From: Deltaproteobacteria bacterium
Lineage (GTDB): Bacteria; Bdellovibrionota_C; UBA2361; OMII01
Assembly: GCA_947491545.1 (NCBI GenBank)
Contig: CANLJX010000007.1
Span: 1-49,076, forward strand
Reading direction: 5' to 3'
Length of the DNA: 49,076 nt
Part shown: one piece after another, positions 8,697 to 20,399 of the stretch
Numbering within the stretch: position 1 is the stretch's first letter
Layout of the letters: every line of letters starts with the position of its first letter
Notes under the pieces: generated by a model
What the model saw: only the letters and a program-made list of their open reading frames with translations
Told to the model about the DNA's origin: nothing
Database searches by the model: none
Translations under genes and position numbers: made by a program

Positions 8697-10100
8697 TCAG
8701 TTCTCGTGCTTCGGGCCAGGCCGCAGCAGCTCGCCTTTTTCGCTGATGGAGAGCTTGTCCATCTTATACTTGAGCATACGGCGGCTGATTCCCAGCAGCT
8801 CAGCAGCGCGGGTTTGCACGAAGTTGGCGCGCTTCAGGGCGCGCACAATAATTTCGGTCTCGAAGAGCCGCTCGGCATCCTCGTAGGCTAGACCACTCGC
8901 AAGCGCCGCGGCCGGGTCGCCGGCGCCTGCTGTGCTGTGCCCATGGAAACGCGCGGGGAGGTGTGGCAGCTCCACGGTGTCTGAAGGACAGAGCGCCATG
9001 AGGCTCTCGACCACGTTCTCAAGCTCGCGCACGTTGCCAGGCCAGCCGTGCCCGAGGAATCGATTTTTGACATCTTCAGAGAAGCTGAGGGCCCTCCCTC
9101 CGTAACGATTCTGCAGCGCGCGATTGAAGTGCTCCGCAAGGTGCATGATGTCCTCATCCCGATCCCGCAGCGATGGCAGCGGTATGTTGATGACATTAAT
9201 TCGGTAGAAGAGGTCTTGGCGAAAAGCCTTGGCCCGGACCAGCTCTTCCAGGTTTCTGTTCGTGGCGGTAACAACGCGCACGTTGACACGAATAGGCTTC
9301 GAGCGTCCGACTCTGTAGAACTCCTGCTCTTGCAGGAAGCGCAGCAGCTTCACCTGCACGGCGAGCGATAGCTCGCCGATCTCGTCGAGGAAGAGTGTTC
9401 CCCCATCGGCGACTTCAAATTGCCCTAGCCGCCGCTCGACTGCGTGCGTGAAAGCGCCCTTCTCGTGCCCGAACAGCTCGGATTCAATCAGGCTCTCTGG
9501 AAACGCAGCACAGTTGAGCGCGACAAAGGGCGCATGCTTGCGGGCGCTGCGCTCGTGCAGTTCCCGCGCCACGAGCTCCTTGCCAGTGCCAGACTCCCCG
9601 GTGATGAGGACTGTCGTGTCACGGCCAGCAACTTGTTCAACCATGGCGAAGACTCCAGCCATCGCCGATGACTTTCCGACCAGGGCGCCGAAGTCTCCGC
9701 TACCCTTCGTCCTGCCCTGCGCTGCGGCTGCTCCTGACTCAAGCAGCGTTTGCACAACACGCTGAAGCTCTGAGAGATCAAACGGCTTGTTTAGGAAATC
9801 ATCGGCTCCGGCCTTGATCGCCTGCACTGCGGTGCGCACGCCAAGCCCCCCAGTGAGCATAACGATCGGCACCCCTTGGGAGCGCTCCTTGAGCCGCCGC
9901 ATGACCTCCATGCCGTCTATCTTTGGGAGTGTCATGTCGAGCAGGATCAAGTCCGGGCTCTCTTTCTCTGCAACGCCGAGTGCCTCTTCACCGTCGCGAG
10001 CTGTGCTAACATCGAAGCGCTGCTGCAAGAGGAGCTTGAGTGAACTTAGGATCGAGGGCTCATCATCAACGATCAGGATTTTTCGTCGCTGCTCTTCCAT
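8697..10100 (-). CDS. NtrC-family response regulator (REC - AAA+ - Fis HTH)
   Basis: KILIVDDEPSIL, LILLDMTLPKIDG; Walker A GESGTGKE, GGTLFLDEIGEL; C-terminal RAAELLGISRRMLKYKM; GAFTGA loop reads GAFTHA. Confidence 0.95.
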   Translation of the reverse strand: MEEQRRKILIVDDEPSILSSLKLLLQQRFDVSTARDGEEALGVAEKESPDLILLDMTLPKIDGMEVMRRLKERSQGVPIVMLTGGLGVRTAVQAIKAGADDFLNKPFDLSELQRVVQTLLESGAAAAQGRTKGSGDFGALVGKSSAMAGVFAMVEQVAGRDTTVLITGESGTGKELVARELHERSARKHAPFVALNCAAFPESLIESELFGHEKGAFTHAVERRLGQFEVADGGTLFLDEIGELSLAVQVKLLRFLQEQEFYRVGRSKPIRVNVRVVTATNRNLEELVRAKAFRQDLFYRINVINIPLPSLRDRDEDIMHLAEHFNRALQNRYGGRALSFSEDVKNRFLGHGWPGNVRELENVVESLMALCPSDTVELPHLPARFHGHSTAGAGDPAAALASGLAYEDAERLFETEIIVRALKRANFVQTRAAELLGISRRMLKYKMDKLSISEKGELLRPGPKHEN

Positions 10101-10376
10101 GCCCCCCTTCTGAGAAAACCTCGTTGCGCGGAAGAAGCAACATCCGCGCCTACGTGTGTGCCACTCGATCTAGGATGCCAGCCAGCTGCAACGCGGCGCG
10201 ATCGTGCAGGAAACTTTACCATCGGTAATATCAGCGGGTTACGGCGCTACAAGGGATGGTCAAAACGATTATTTGGGCGCGGTTCCCTCATACGCCCGAA
10301 ATACAGAGCACAGCGGCTAGTGCTTGCTTGCGTGCGCTAGGACTGATTGGGCCAATCGTTGACCTGAAAGGAATCG

Positions 10377-11309
10377 CTACTTCGACTCTACGTCGTGCCA
10401 ATGTCGGTAGATATCTTCAAGCGAGCGCTCGAATGAAATCGAGGGCTTCCATCCGACCGCCGATTCAGCCTTCGCAAAGCTCGTGAAGAGCTCCGGAACT
10501 TCCGGTCCACGCATGCGGGCGGGGTCCTGCTCCACCTTGACGCTCACGCCGGACACTCGAATGAGGGTGTCGAGCAACGACTGGATCGGCCGTGGGACAC
10601 CAGACCCGAGGTTGAATACCCCGTCCGGCCCTTGAGCCAGGAGCCGGTACGCCCGCACGATGTCTCGCACGTCCGAGAAGTCACGCCGCGCCTCAAGGTT
10701 CCCGACCCGCATCACGGCCGGCGCTTTCCCGAGCGCTATGCGGGCAAGCTGCTGAGCGAAGCTGCTGGCCACGAACCGTGGGTCCTGGCCAGGTCCGATG
10801 TGGTTGAAGGGACGCACGATCGTGCACTTAAGCGCTCCCTGACGCACGTACCGCTCTGCAAGCAGCTCCGCCATGCGCTTGCTGAGGCTGTAGTTGTTAG
10901 CAGGCCGGAGCGGGGTGCTCTCGCGAATCGGCAGGTCGTCAGGCTTGACCTGCCCGTAGACTTCAGCCGAGCTGACAAACACCACCTTCGTCTCTTTCGA
11001 GAAGAGGTGTGCTTGGCGCAGCACATTATTTGTTCCGCCAACGTTGACGAGCAGCGTCTTGTCGAAGTTTTGCTCGGCTTCGGGGACAAACGAGATCCCT
11101 GCCAGGTGGTAGACAACCTCGGGCCGAGAGCGCTGTATCAGCTCGGCAGCCGAGCCAGCATCAGTGATATCCACCGAGAACGTTGTGTCCGGGAGTTGCG
11201 GTATCGGCTCTTTCAGGGTGCCGGCGAATACCTGGTCACCCTGCTCAAGCAGGTGCTCTACGAGGTACTTGCCGACGAACCCGGCTGCTCCGATGACGAG
11301 CGCGCGCAT
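10377..11309 (-). CDS. rmd: GDP-4-keto-6-deoxy-D-mannose reductase (GDP-D-rhamnose forming type)
   Basis: NAD-binding GAAGFVGKYL; RPFNHIGPGQDPRFVASSFAQQLARI and VGNLEARRDFSDVRDIVRAY typical of RMD; next to gmd. Confidence 0.85.
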   Translation of the reverse strand: MRALVIGAAGFVGKYLVEHLLEQGDQVFAGTLKEPIPQLPDTTFSVDITDAGSAAELIQRSRPEVVYHLAGISFVPEAEQNFDKTLLVNVGGTNNVLRQAHLFSKETKVVFVSSAEVYGQVKPDDLPIRESTPLRPANNYSLSKRMAELLAERYVRQGALKCTIVRPFNHIGPGQDPRFVASSFAQQLARIALGKAPAVMRVGNLEARRDFSDVRDIVRAYRLLAQGPDGVFNLGSGVPRPIQSLLDTLIRVSGVSVKVEQDPARMRGPEVPELFTSFAKAESAVGWKPSISFERSLEDIYRHWHDVESK

Positions 11310-11327
11310 GAGCCTCAGCGCCTGGTT

Positions 11328-12347
<1,020 letters not shown>

Positions 12348-13436
12348 CTAGACAAGGTCTGAGCGGCCGCGCTTTTTAAGCTCTTCGACCACCTTACGGA
12401 CCTCCTGGACATGCTCGTGAGACACAACGAGCAGCGCGTCGCCAGAATCAATGACGATGACATCCTTGAGCCCTACGGCAGCCACGACGCGACCGGCCGT
12501 TCTTATAACACAACCACTACTGTCGATCACGACAGCGTCCCCTTTTACGAGGTTGCCGTCCGAGTCGCGCTGAAAGCTCTCGGCCCACTGGTCCCAGGAG
12601 CCCACGTCGTTCCAGCCGAACTCCTCCGCATGCACCACAACACAGTTCTTTGCATGCTCTAACACGCCGAAATCAATAGAAATTGACTCAAACCCTGAGA
12701 ACAGCTCGTGGATCCGAGGCGCTGCCGCCTTGGCGCCCCCCTTCTCAAGGAGCCCCCGAATCTCGTCAAGTCCTTCAGCCATCTGTGGCAGGTGCTTGCG
12801 GAAGGAGTCGAGGATAACGCTAGCCCTCCAAGCGAACATGCCCGAGTTCCAACAGTACCCCCCCTGCTCCAGGTACTTCTGGGCCCGCTCCAAGCTAGGC
12901 TTCTCAAAGAAGCGCTCCACCTGGAAGCTCTGGCCACCAACTGCCTTCCCTTTCTTAATGTAGCCGTAGCCGGTATGAGGCCGCGTCGGCGGAATGCCGA
13001 TCGTGACCAGCACGTCCGACTCGCGCGCGCGATCAACAGCCTCCTGCAGTGCAGTGCGCAGCAGCTTATCATCCTTGATTGCATGGTCGGCGGGCAAAAC
13101 GATAAGCACCGGATCGTTCCCTGGCTTCTCTGCCATCGCGTATGCCGCAGCCAGCCCGATGCAGGCTGCGGTGTTTCGCGCCATCGGCTCACAGATCACG
13201 GTCGCTGAAGGCACGTGCTGCGTGATCAGCGGCTCAAGGTTTGGGTTCGCCACAACCCGAACATTTTCCTCTCCAACGAGCGGCACAATTCGACGGGCGG
13301 TTGCCTGAATCAAGCTTTCGCCAGAGTCCCCAAGCGAGAGGAACTGCTTCGGAAGCACCGAACGGCTCAGCGGCCAAAAACGGCTCCCCTGCCCACCTGC
13401 TAAGATAATTGCTCGAACATCACTTGGGTTAGCCAC
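12348..13436 (-). CDS. manC: Mannose-1-phosphate guanylyltransferase (single-domain, no PMI cupin)
   Basis: IILAGGQGSRFWPLSRSVLPKQFLSL; VERFFEKPSLERAQKYLEQGGYCWNSGMFAW; 362 aa. Confidence 0.95.
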   Translation of the reverse strand: MANPSDVRAIILAGGQGSRFWPLSRSVLPKQFLSLGDSGESLIQATARRIVPLVGEENVRVVANPNLEPLITQHVPSATVICEPMARNTAACIGLAAAYAMAEKPGNDPVLIVLPADHAIKDDKLLRTALQEAVDRARESDVLVTIGIPPTRPHTGYGYIKKGKAVGGQSFQVERFFEKPSLERAQKYLEQGGYCWNSGMFAWRASVILDSFRKHLPQMAEGLDEIRGLLEKGGAKAAAPRIHELFSGFESISIDFGVLEHAKNCVVVHAEEFGWNDVGSWDQWAESFQRDSDGNLVKGDAVVIDSSGCVIRTAGRVVAAVGLKDVIVIDSGDALLVVSHEHVQEVRKVVEELKKRGRSDLV

Positions 13437-13499
13437 TACGTTTCCTCCTTCTCCCCCGGCTTGCTCATCCGCCGCTGCCGGGGGCTCTCGAATCGTCCT

Positions 13500-14396
13500 T
13501 TACTTCTCTTGCTGCGACTCTTCCTGCTCAAGAACCCCGATCTCAGCGAGGTAAGAAGCCAGGCCCTCTTGCCACGAGATCGGCGGGCGGCCGAGCAGCG
13601 ACGATATAAGGCTCGTGTCAAACGCAGAGAATGTCGGGCGCTTCGCTGGGCGATTTAGCTCAGCGGCAGTTGTCCTCTCTAGGGTCGCTAACGGCTGCCC
13701 CTTGAAGGATGGCCGCGCCAGTCGCTGTATCTCAGACGCGAAATCGAACCATGACACCATTCCGCTGCATGAGGCATGCACAACTCCACCCACCGGCATG
13801 CGAACGAAATCGAGGATCGCCTCGGCTAGCCAGCCAGCCCAGGTCGGTGAGACCCACTGGTCATCAACTATCTTGAGGCTCGACCGCTCCGGGAATAGCC
13901 GCAGCATGCTTTGGACAAAGTTTACCCCCTTCTGCCCGAAGAGCGCTTGCGTGCGGAGCACAAGGGCTCTGTCATCAAGCGTCTCAAGCACGCGCTGCTC
14001 GCCCTCAAGCTTCGATTTGCCGTACACGCCAAGCGGATTAGTCGGATCTCCCTCGCGCAGCTCGCGCCCGAGGCTGCCATCAAAGACGTAGTCTGTGGAG
14101 ATGTGAATCATGCGGCACCCAGCCGCCCGGCAGGCCTCGGCTACGTAACCTGCCGCATCACGGTTTATGCGGAAGGCCGCCTCTCTCTCGTGCTCGGCTT
14201 TGTCGACGGCTGTATAGGCAGCTGAGTTTACGACCACTTCGGGATTGATGGCTGCGACGCACTTACGGACCTGCTCGCGCTCTGAGATGTCGACTTCAGC
14301 AGTGACTGGCGACACAACTTCGAACTCAAGATCGCGCGCGCGCTTCTTGACTTCAAAACCTAGCTGTCCACTTCCTCCGAAGAGAAGAATTCTCAC
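13500..14396 (-). CDS. rmlD: dTDP-4-dehydrorhamnose reductase
   Basis: ILLFGGSGQLGFEV; STDYVFDG; NPLGVYGKSKLEGEQ; 298 aa. Confidence 0.93.
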   Translation of the reverse strand: MRILLFGGSGQLGFEVKKRARDLEFEVVSPVTAEVDISEREQVRKCVAAINPEVVVNSAAYTAVDKAEHEREAAFRINRDAAGYVAEACRAAGCRMIHISTDYVFDGSLGRELREGDPTNPLGVYGKSKLEGEQRVLETLDDRALVLRTQALFGQKGVNFVQSMLRLFPERSSLKIVDDQWVSPTWAGWLAEAILDFVRMPVGGVVHASCSGMVSWFDFASEIQRLARPSFKGQPLATLERTTAAELNRPAKRPTFSAFDTSLISSLLGRPPISWQEGLASYLAEIGVLEQEESQQEK

Positions 14397-14440
14397 CTAC
14401 TGCCTCCGACTGAGCGCACCCAACAGCCTAACGAAAAGGG

Positions 14441-17023
14441 CTAGTACTGCGTCATGCCGCCGCCCTGTGAGATACCCCCTAACCCTCCAAAAGTAAAGGA
14501 AAAGAGGATCTGCTTATTGTCTGGATTGAAGGTCTGTCCGAGCCCTAAATCAGCCGACCAGCACTTACACGCATTGATGAAGCGGAAGAGGCCCCGACTC
14601 TCAAGCCACTCGGAGGCATCGGCATCGTACCGACCGTACAGCCCTGCTTTGAGCTGTTCGAAGATCTTGGTCTCGGCGTTCATCTCAATCTGGTTAATAG
14701 ACTGGTCGATGAAGGTGTAGCGCGCCCGGAGAGCATCATCGCGATCGTCTCGTATTCCGATGGAGTATGAGAAGCTGGAGAAATCGCCTTCCTGCGCTTT
14801 GTAGTTCGCCTCAAACCCTGTCGAGAAGTAGTACGATGGAGAGAGGCTCAAAGCCGCGTTGATGTCAGAGAATGCATCGAGGCTTGGATCGTCATTCTGC
14901 TGGTCAACTAGCGAGTCGTACGTCTGTCTCATCGAGAACTGTCCGAGCTGCCGGACCGTGCCATCGCGCGCATCCATGTACGCCGGAGGAGCAACCACCA
15001 TGTTTCTGCCGAACGCGAGTAGCGAGTCGGAGAGGTCGTACATCGGAAGGGTATCCGCCGACGGCGCTAGCTCCTCCACGTCTCTCACGCGCTCAATAGG
15101 CTCGACTACCTTGCCGTACAGTCGGGTGGTGAATCCGTACGAGAAGAGGCTACGCTCACGGAATCGGTCGAGCTCGTCGTAGAGAGGATTGTTGTTCTGG
15201 TCGACACTCGGGATGTAGGTGTAGCCGAGCGTCGGCTCAATGGTGTGCTTGAGCCGAACAAGCTCTGTCCCTTCGTTCTTGGCTCCAAGCCCTACCGCAC
15301 GAGAGAACCAGTTGTCGCGCTCAAGCGAGAATACCCGCTCAACCCCTGTCGTCATGTTGTAGCTCAAGATCGGAAGAGTTCTGCTCATGCTGCTGTCTAA
15401 GAGCTGCTCCTCGTCTGAGCCTCCGCCGTTGTCGCTTGAGCTGTCGGCTGCCGGGGTGGGAGTTACGGTCGGCGGAATTACCCGATCATTCATCGAGTAC
15501 TCAGTCTGGTGCAGCTGTGCGGAGAAGGCTCCACGGAAGTAATTCTTCACGTGAAACGGCACCGAGACCTGAGGAGCTATGTCAACACGGGAGCCATCGT
15601 AATACTGCTCGCGGTAAAACTCCGTGCCGACCGCATTGAGCCCTGCCACGAGCTTCAGGCCGTAGGGGTTTGAGCCGAAGGGACGAAATGTCGAGCCCGT
15701 CCCAAGAGCCAGCTCCGGGAGGCGCTGAAATTGAATATCTTGAGGCGCCGTGAGGCTCTGAGTGTACTCCGAACGCAGCTCAGCACTCAGGAGCGAGAAA
15801 GGCTGGCCTCGCACGAGGGCCGACGACGCGAGGTACTGTGACTGCTGCGCACCGATCTGTGGCGCTGGAATCTCTCGAAGCAAGAGGTCGTCGCTCGTGT
15901 ATCGGGCGTCGATGATCGCCTCAACTGGGTTGCCATCAATTGGATCGGAGCGCCATCGCTGCTTGTAGAAGCCTGCAGTTCGGTTCTCGTCGATCGTGGT
16001 GTCAGACACCCCATCAAGGTCGAGTCCGCGCAGCTCTGGAACCCGCTGACCATCGACTGTCGTGAAGCGGAGCGACTCGTTCGAGTAGATAAAGCCAGCA
16101 TCAAGCCGGCTCTTCGCCGAGAATCGCTTCTCAAAATCGAGCTCTGCCCCAACACGCGAGTTGGTGGCCACGAACGGGCTAAGCGTTGCACCCGTTGAGT
16201 CATCCAGGTCAAAGAAGATCGGCTGGCGGTACAGCACTCCGTTTTGGTTGCTGTATCCCGCTTGCGGGGTGAGCAGGCCGGACGCACGCTCACGCTTGAC
16301 CGGCACTGCCAAGTACGGTGAGTAGAAGATCGGCATGCCTTCAAACCACATCGTTGGGTTGTATATGTGTGCATACCCCTCTTGCGTGATGTTGCACGAG
16401 CCGGCTTTGATCTCCCACGGTTTCGTGCCGTCTGGGCAGTGGCAGGAGGTCAGGTCTGTGTTTTGGAGCTGAAACTCAAACTCTGAAACCTTCAAGGCTT
16501 CATCGGAGTTGATGTTGAAGCCTCCTTCCTCGATGTCGAACTCAAGATCTTTGAACGTGCCTGTCTCGCTCGGAATGTTTACGTGACCAGCGCTTGCGGA
16601 GAGAACTCCCGCCGAGGTCGTCATCAGCACGTTGCCCGAGACGTCCCCCTCCTTTGTTTTCATGTTGAAGGTGCCCTCATCGGCCTGCACCTGAACTCCC
16701 CCCTCGGAGATCAAGATGCCGCCTTTGGCTACCATCTCGTCAGTGTCGCGATTGAACTCAATTGAGGGGGCCTGGAAGTCGAGCCCTTCGCTCGCCTTGG
16801 TGCCCGGCGAGAGAGACTTCTTAAGGTTGGTGTCCTGTTCTTTTCGAGCCTGCGCCGAGTCGCTGGAGAAAACCGCACTCCGATCCGGGGTAAGGGGCTG
16901 GGCCTCGGCCGGCCGCACACTAGCAACAACCACGAGCATGCCCAGAAAGACGAGAGAAAAACCGCTAGCTCGAGCTCCGAGACGGCCGAGAAATCGAATT
17001 TGGAGGGGGCTTCGCATCAGCAA
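14441..17023 (-). CDS. lptD: LPS-assembly outer membrane protein LptD
   Basis: Signal peptide, OstA-like N-domain (GGVQVQADEGTFNMKTKEGDVSGNVLM), TDLTSCHCPDGTKPWEIKAGSCNI, YSPYLAVPVKRERASGLLTPQAGYSNQNG, beta-barrel C-terminus. Confidence 0.93.
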   Translation of the reverse strand: MLMRSPLQIRFLGRLGARASGFSLVFLGMLVVVASVRPAEAQPLTPDRSAVFSSDSAQARKEQDTNLKKSLSPGTKASEGLDFQAPSIEFNRDTDEMVAKGGILISEGGVQVQADEGTFNMKTKEGDVSGNVLMTTSAGVLSASAGHVNIPSETGTFKDLEFDIEEGGFNINSDEALKVSEFEFQLQNTDLTSCHCPDGTKPWEIKAGSCNITQEGYAHIYNPTMWFEGMPIFYSPYLAVPVKRERASGLLTPQAGYSNQNGVLYRQPIFFDLDDSTGATLSPFVATNSRVGAELDFEKRFSAKSRLDAGFIYSNESLRFTTVDGQRVPELRGLDLDGVSDTTIDENRTAGFYKQRWRSDPIDGNPVEAIIDARYTSDDLLLREIPAPQIGAQQSQYLASSALVRGQPFSLLSAELRSEYTQSLTAPQDIQFQRLPELALGTGSTFRPFGSNPYGLKLVAGLNAVGTEFYREQYYDGSRVDIAPQVSVPFHVKNYFRGAFSAQLHQTEYSMNDRVIPPTVTPTPAADSSSDNGGGSDEEQLLDSSMSRTLPILSYNMTTGVERVFSLERDNWFSRAVGLGAKNEGTELVRLKHTIEPTLGYTYIPSVDQNNNPLYDELDRFRERSLFSYGFTTRLYGKVVEPIERVRDVEELAPSADTLPMYDLSDSLLAFGRNMVVAPPAYMDARDGTVRQLGQFSMRQTYDSLVDQQNDDPSLDAFSDINAALSLSPSYYFSTGFEANYKAQEGDFSSFSYSIGIRDDRDDALRARYTFIDQSINQIEMNAETKIFEQLKAGLYGRYDADASEWLESRGLFRFINACKCWSADLGLGQTFNPDNKQILFSFTFGGLGGISQGGGMTQY

Positions 17024-17287
17024 CGGAAGTCTTCGGAAACTGTGACAAAAGGGGGCGACTTTTCGCCCACGGCAGACTCTAGCCAGGCAGGGCTGATGGC
17101 GAAAGGGGCTACCTTTTTATGCGGGGCTGTCAGCTTGCTAGGACGGCTGATCGTTGTGCGGCATGCGTCGCACTCGTGGAGACCCGGGGGGCTCGAAGCG
17201 GGGATGATTTAGATTCATGCCGGTGCCGGAAAAGGCTCTCGCAGCGGAGCTACTGAGTATACGGGTTAGCTTGATCGGTCGGAGGAA

Positions 17288-18142
17288 CTAGATACCGAAA
17301 CCGAAGTTTCGGAGGATTAGCCCTAGCTCATCCCGCATCGCCATTCGCGGGACAATCCTGTCGACCATTCCGTGTTCGAGCAGGAACTCTGATCGCTGGA
17401 AGCCCTCTGGGAGCTTCTGCTTAATGGTTCCCTCGATAACGCGAGGTCCGGCGAACCCGATCAGGGCATCGGGCTCAGCAACGATCACATCGCCCAGCAT
17501 CGCGAGCGAAGCTGCTACACCACCCGTGGTCGGATCGGTCAGGATGGAGATGTAGGGGATATGGGCCTGTCCAAGCTGGGCAAGGGCCGCGCTCACCTTC
17601 GCCATCTGCATGAGCGAGTAGAAGCCTTCCTGCATGCGGGCTCCGCCCGATGCTGAAATTATGATTACCGGGCGACGCTCGTCACGCCCGAGCTCGATCA
17701 GGCGGGTCAGCTTCTCGCCGACCACTGAGCCCATGCTCCCGCCCATGAACGAGGAATCAAAGACGCCGAGCATGACCGGGATGTTGAGGATTCTCGCCCG
17801 CCCAGTCACGACGGCTTCGACCGAACCGGTCTTACGCTCCATGTCCTTCAGGCGGTCCTTGTATTTCTTCTTGTCCTTGAAGTTCAGTGGGTCGGTCGAG
17901 CGCAGGTTCGCGTCGATTTCGAGAAACGAGTGGCGGTCAACCAGTATGGGTATGCGCTGACGAGCAGTGAGGCGGAAGTGGTGCGTGCACTTCGGGCAGA
18001 CCCCGAAAGCGCGCCTTAGGTCTTTCGTATACAGGATCGCTTCGCACTTCGGGCACTTGGTCCAGATATCATCCGGAAGCTGCAGTGGCTCTGCGATATC
18101 GCCTGCCTGCTTCGGGGCCTTGCTACGAGTAAACCAACCCAT
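17288..18142 (-). CDS. accD: Acetyl-CoA carboxylase carboxyltransferase subunit beta
   Basis: Zinc ribbon TKCPKCEAILYTKDLRRAFGVCPKCTHHFRL; SGGARMQEGFYSLMQMAK; LTDPTTGGVAASLAMLGD. Confidence 0.97.
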   Translation of the reverse strand: MGWFTRSKAPKQAGDIAEPLQLPDDIWTKCPKCEAILYTKDLRRAFGVCPKCTHHFRLTARQRIPILVDRHSFLEIDANLRSTDPLNFKDKKKYKDRLKDMERKTGSVEAVVTGRARILNIPVMLGVFDSSFMGGSMGSVVGEKLTRLIELGRDERRPVIIISASGGARMQEGFYSLMQMAKVSAALAQLGQAHIPYISILTDPTTGGVAASLAMLGDVIVAEPDALIGFAGPRVIEGTIKQKLPEGFQRSEFLLEHGMVDRIVPRMAMRDELGLILRNFGFGI

Positions 18143-18361
18143 GAGTCACACCACCTTTAACTACCAGGCTGCTATACCACAGCAGCCCTCACTGACCGCG
18201 TAACGGTAGCAGAGATCGAGCTAGGGTTGCAACGGAGGGCGCCCCACCCAAACAGCATGAAATTATTGACATTTACAGCCCTGCATGGCTCTGGTACGAG
18301 GGTGCCATCGGGCAAACAAAAAGTCTTGGCCCGAGAAATAGAAACAATCGAAGGCACCAGC

Positions 18362-19132
18362 ATGAGCACAGCAAACCTACGAGAGATCTGCTCCTTCCTC
18401 GACACAACCCTCAACACGAAAGCATTCAAAGATGCTTCCCTAAACGGGCTTCAGATTGAAAGCTCCGCATCTGCCATCAAGAAGGTCGGGTTCTCGGTAG
18501 ACGCCGGGTACTCGGTTGCCGAGAAAGCGGTCAAGGCTGGTTGCCAACTCCTCGTAGCCCACCACGGCTTACTGTGGGGAGAGTGCGCTCCTATCGTCGG
18601 CCCTTGGGCACGTAAGCTCTCCCTCTTTCTGGGGAACGGGCTCTCACTGTACGCCAACCACCTGCCCCTCGACGGTCACCAAGAGCTCGGGAACGCCGCG
18701 CAGCTCGCGTCGCTGCTCAAGCTCGCTGAACTGAGCCCGTGCTTTCAGTATGGCGGTGCCACTATCGGCATCAGAGGCAGGCTAGCTCAACCAGCGTCTA
18801 TGACTTCGATTAGCGCCATGCTGTCGGAGATTGAAGGGATCCTAACGCCGCCCCTAGCTCTCCCCTTCGGGAAGCCAGATGTGCGGACTGTGGGGATCGC
18901 AACCGGCTCTGGCACGATGGTCATACCGGAATGCGCGGAGCTTGGGATAGACCTCCTCATAACTGGCGAGGCGAAGCAGTCCGCCTACCACGAAGCGATG
19001 GAGCACGGCGTGTCAGTGTTGTGCATAGGACACTACGCCAGCGAGACGTTCGGCGTTCGAGCCTTGGAGCGTGTACTTAGCGAGCGATTTCGTGTAGAAA
19101 CCGCCTGGATAAGTGAACCCACTGGTATATAG
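18362..19132 (+). CDS. Nif3-like dinuclear metal centre protein
   Basis: NGLQIES, LLVAHHGLLWG, YANHLPLDGHQELGNAAQLA, GHYASETFGVRALERVL; internal ATG chosen. Confidence 0.9.
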   Translation: MSTANLREICSFLDTTLNTKAFKDASLNGLQIESSASAIKKVGFSVDAGYSVAEKAVKAGCQLLVAHHGLLWGECAPIVGPWARKLSLFLGNGLSLYANHLPLDGHQELGNAAQLASLLKLAELSPCFQYGGATIGIRGRLAQPASMTSISAMLSEIEGILTPPLALPFGKPDVRTVGIATGSGTMVIPECAELGIDLLITGEAKQSAYHEAMEHGVSVLCIGHYASETFGVRALERVLSERFRVETAWISEPTGI

Positions 19133-19136
19133 GTGT

Positions 19137-20309
19137 ATGCAGCAGTTAAGCGACCTCAATTGCAAGGGAAAGCGCGTCCTGATCCGCGCAGACCTCAACG
19201 TCCCCCTCAACGAGAAACTCGAGATCACCGACGATAACCGAATAAAAGAGTTCCTCCCAACGCTTCAAGCGGTATTGAGTCAGGGAGCCCGCGCAACCGT
19301 GATGTCCCACCTCGGCGAGCCTTCGGGCATCGATCCGGCTCTCTCTCTTCGTCCTGTTGCAAAGCGCCTCTCCGAGCTTTTAGGGACAGACGTTATCCTG
19401 GCTCCGGACTGCGTCGGCGCAGAGGTCACAAAACTTGCCGCTGACCTGAAGGACGGGCAGGTTCTGCTACTTGAGAACCTTCGGTTCCAGCCAGGCGAGA
19501 AGAGGAACGATTCGGAATTCGCCTCGCAGCTCGCAAAGCTCGGAGACGTGTTCATCAGCGACGCTTTCGCGACGGCTCACCGCAGCCACGCCTCGATGGT
19601 GGGTGTCCCGAAGCTGTTCAAGGAGAAAGCGGCTGGCCTGCTGATGCAGAAGGAGATGGACTACTACACGAAGGCTCTTGAGAATCCTCGCAAGCCTCTG
19701 TGCGTGGTGATCGGCGGCTCGAAAGTTTCCAGCAAGCTCAATGCGCTCGTAAACCTCTCGTCGAAAGCGGACAAGCTGATAATCGGAGGGGCGATGGCGA
19801 ACACCTTCCTCGCCGCTCAGGGGCTCCAGATGGGGCGCTCACTGTACGAGCCAGACCTGGCGGGCAAGGCGCTTGAGCTGCTCGGCACACTGGCGCGCCG
19901 CGATTGCAAGGTCTACCTACCGGTAGACGTCGTTGTTGCTCCGGCGCTGAGCAGCAAGGGCCTTGGGAGAGCAGTACCCGTGCAGGAGATTCCGGCTGAC
20001 ACCATGGCGCTCGATATCGGGCCGGCCACAAGCCTGCTCTACAAGGAAGCCCTGCACTCCGCCGAGACCATCGTCTGGAACGGCCCTATGGGAGCGTACG
20101 AGAACGAGGAGTTTGCGCGCGGCACGCACGACATGTGCGAAGCGATCGCAAACGCACACGGACTGACAGTTGTCGGGGGCGGAGACACAGATGCTGCCAT
20201 CCACCACATGCAGCTAGCGCACAAGTTTAGCTTCATCTCCACAGCGGGCGGAGCCTTCCTCGCCTTGCTTGAGGGGAACTCGCTGCCTGGAATTAAGGCT
20301 CTTGAGTAG
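19137..20309 (+). CDS. pgk: Phosphoglycerate kinase
   Basis: GKRVLIRADLNVPLN, VIGGSKVSSKLNAL, NGPMGAYENEEFARGT, GGGDTDAAI. Confidence 0.97.
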   Translation: MQQLSDLNCKGKRVLIRADLNVPLNEKLEITDDNRIKEFLPTLQAVLSQGARATVMSHLGEPSGIDPALSLRPVAKRLSELLGTDVILAPDCVGAEVTKLAADLKDGQVLLLENLRFQPGEKRNDSEFASQLAKLGDVFISDAFATAHRSHASMVGVPKLFKEKAAGLLMQKEMDYYTKALENPRKPLCVVIGGSKVSSKLNALVNLSSKADKLIIGGAMANTFLAAQGLQMGRSLYEPDLAGKALELLGTLARRDCKVYLPVDVVVAPALSSKGLGRAVPVQEIPADTMALDIGPATSLLYKEALHSAETIVWNGPMGAYENEEFARGTHDMCEAIANAHGLTVVGGGDTDAAIHHMQLAHKFSFISTAGGAFLALLEGNSLPGIKALE

Positions 20310-20399
20310 GCATGTAGGGAGCCGGCACGGAAGCCGCCTCACGCAAGCGACACAACTTCGCATCACTTCCTAACACTCGCTTCGTGGCGCGCTATTTTG

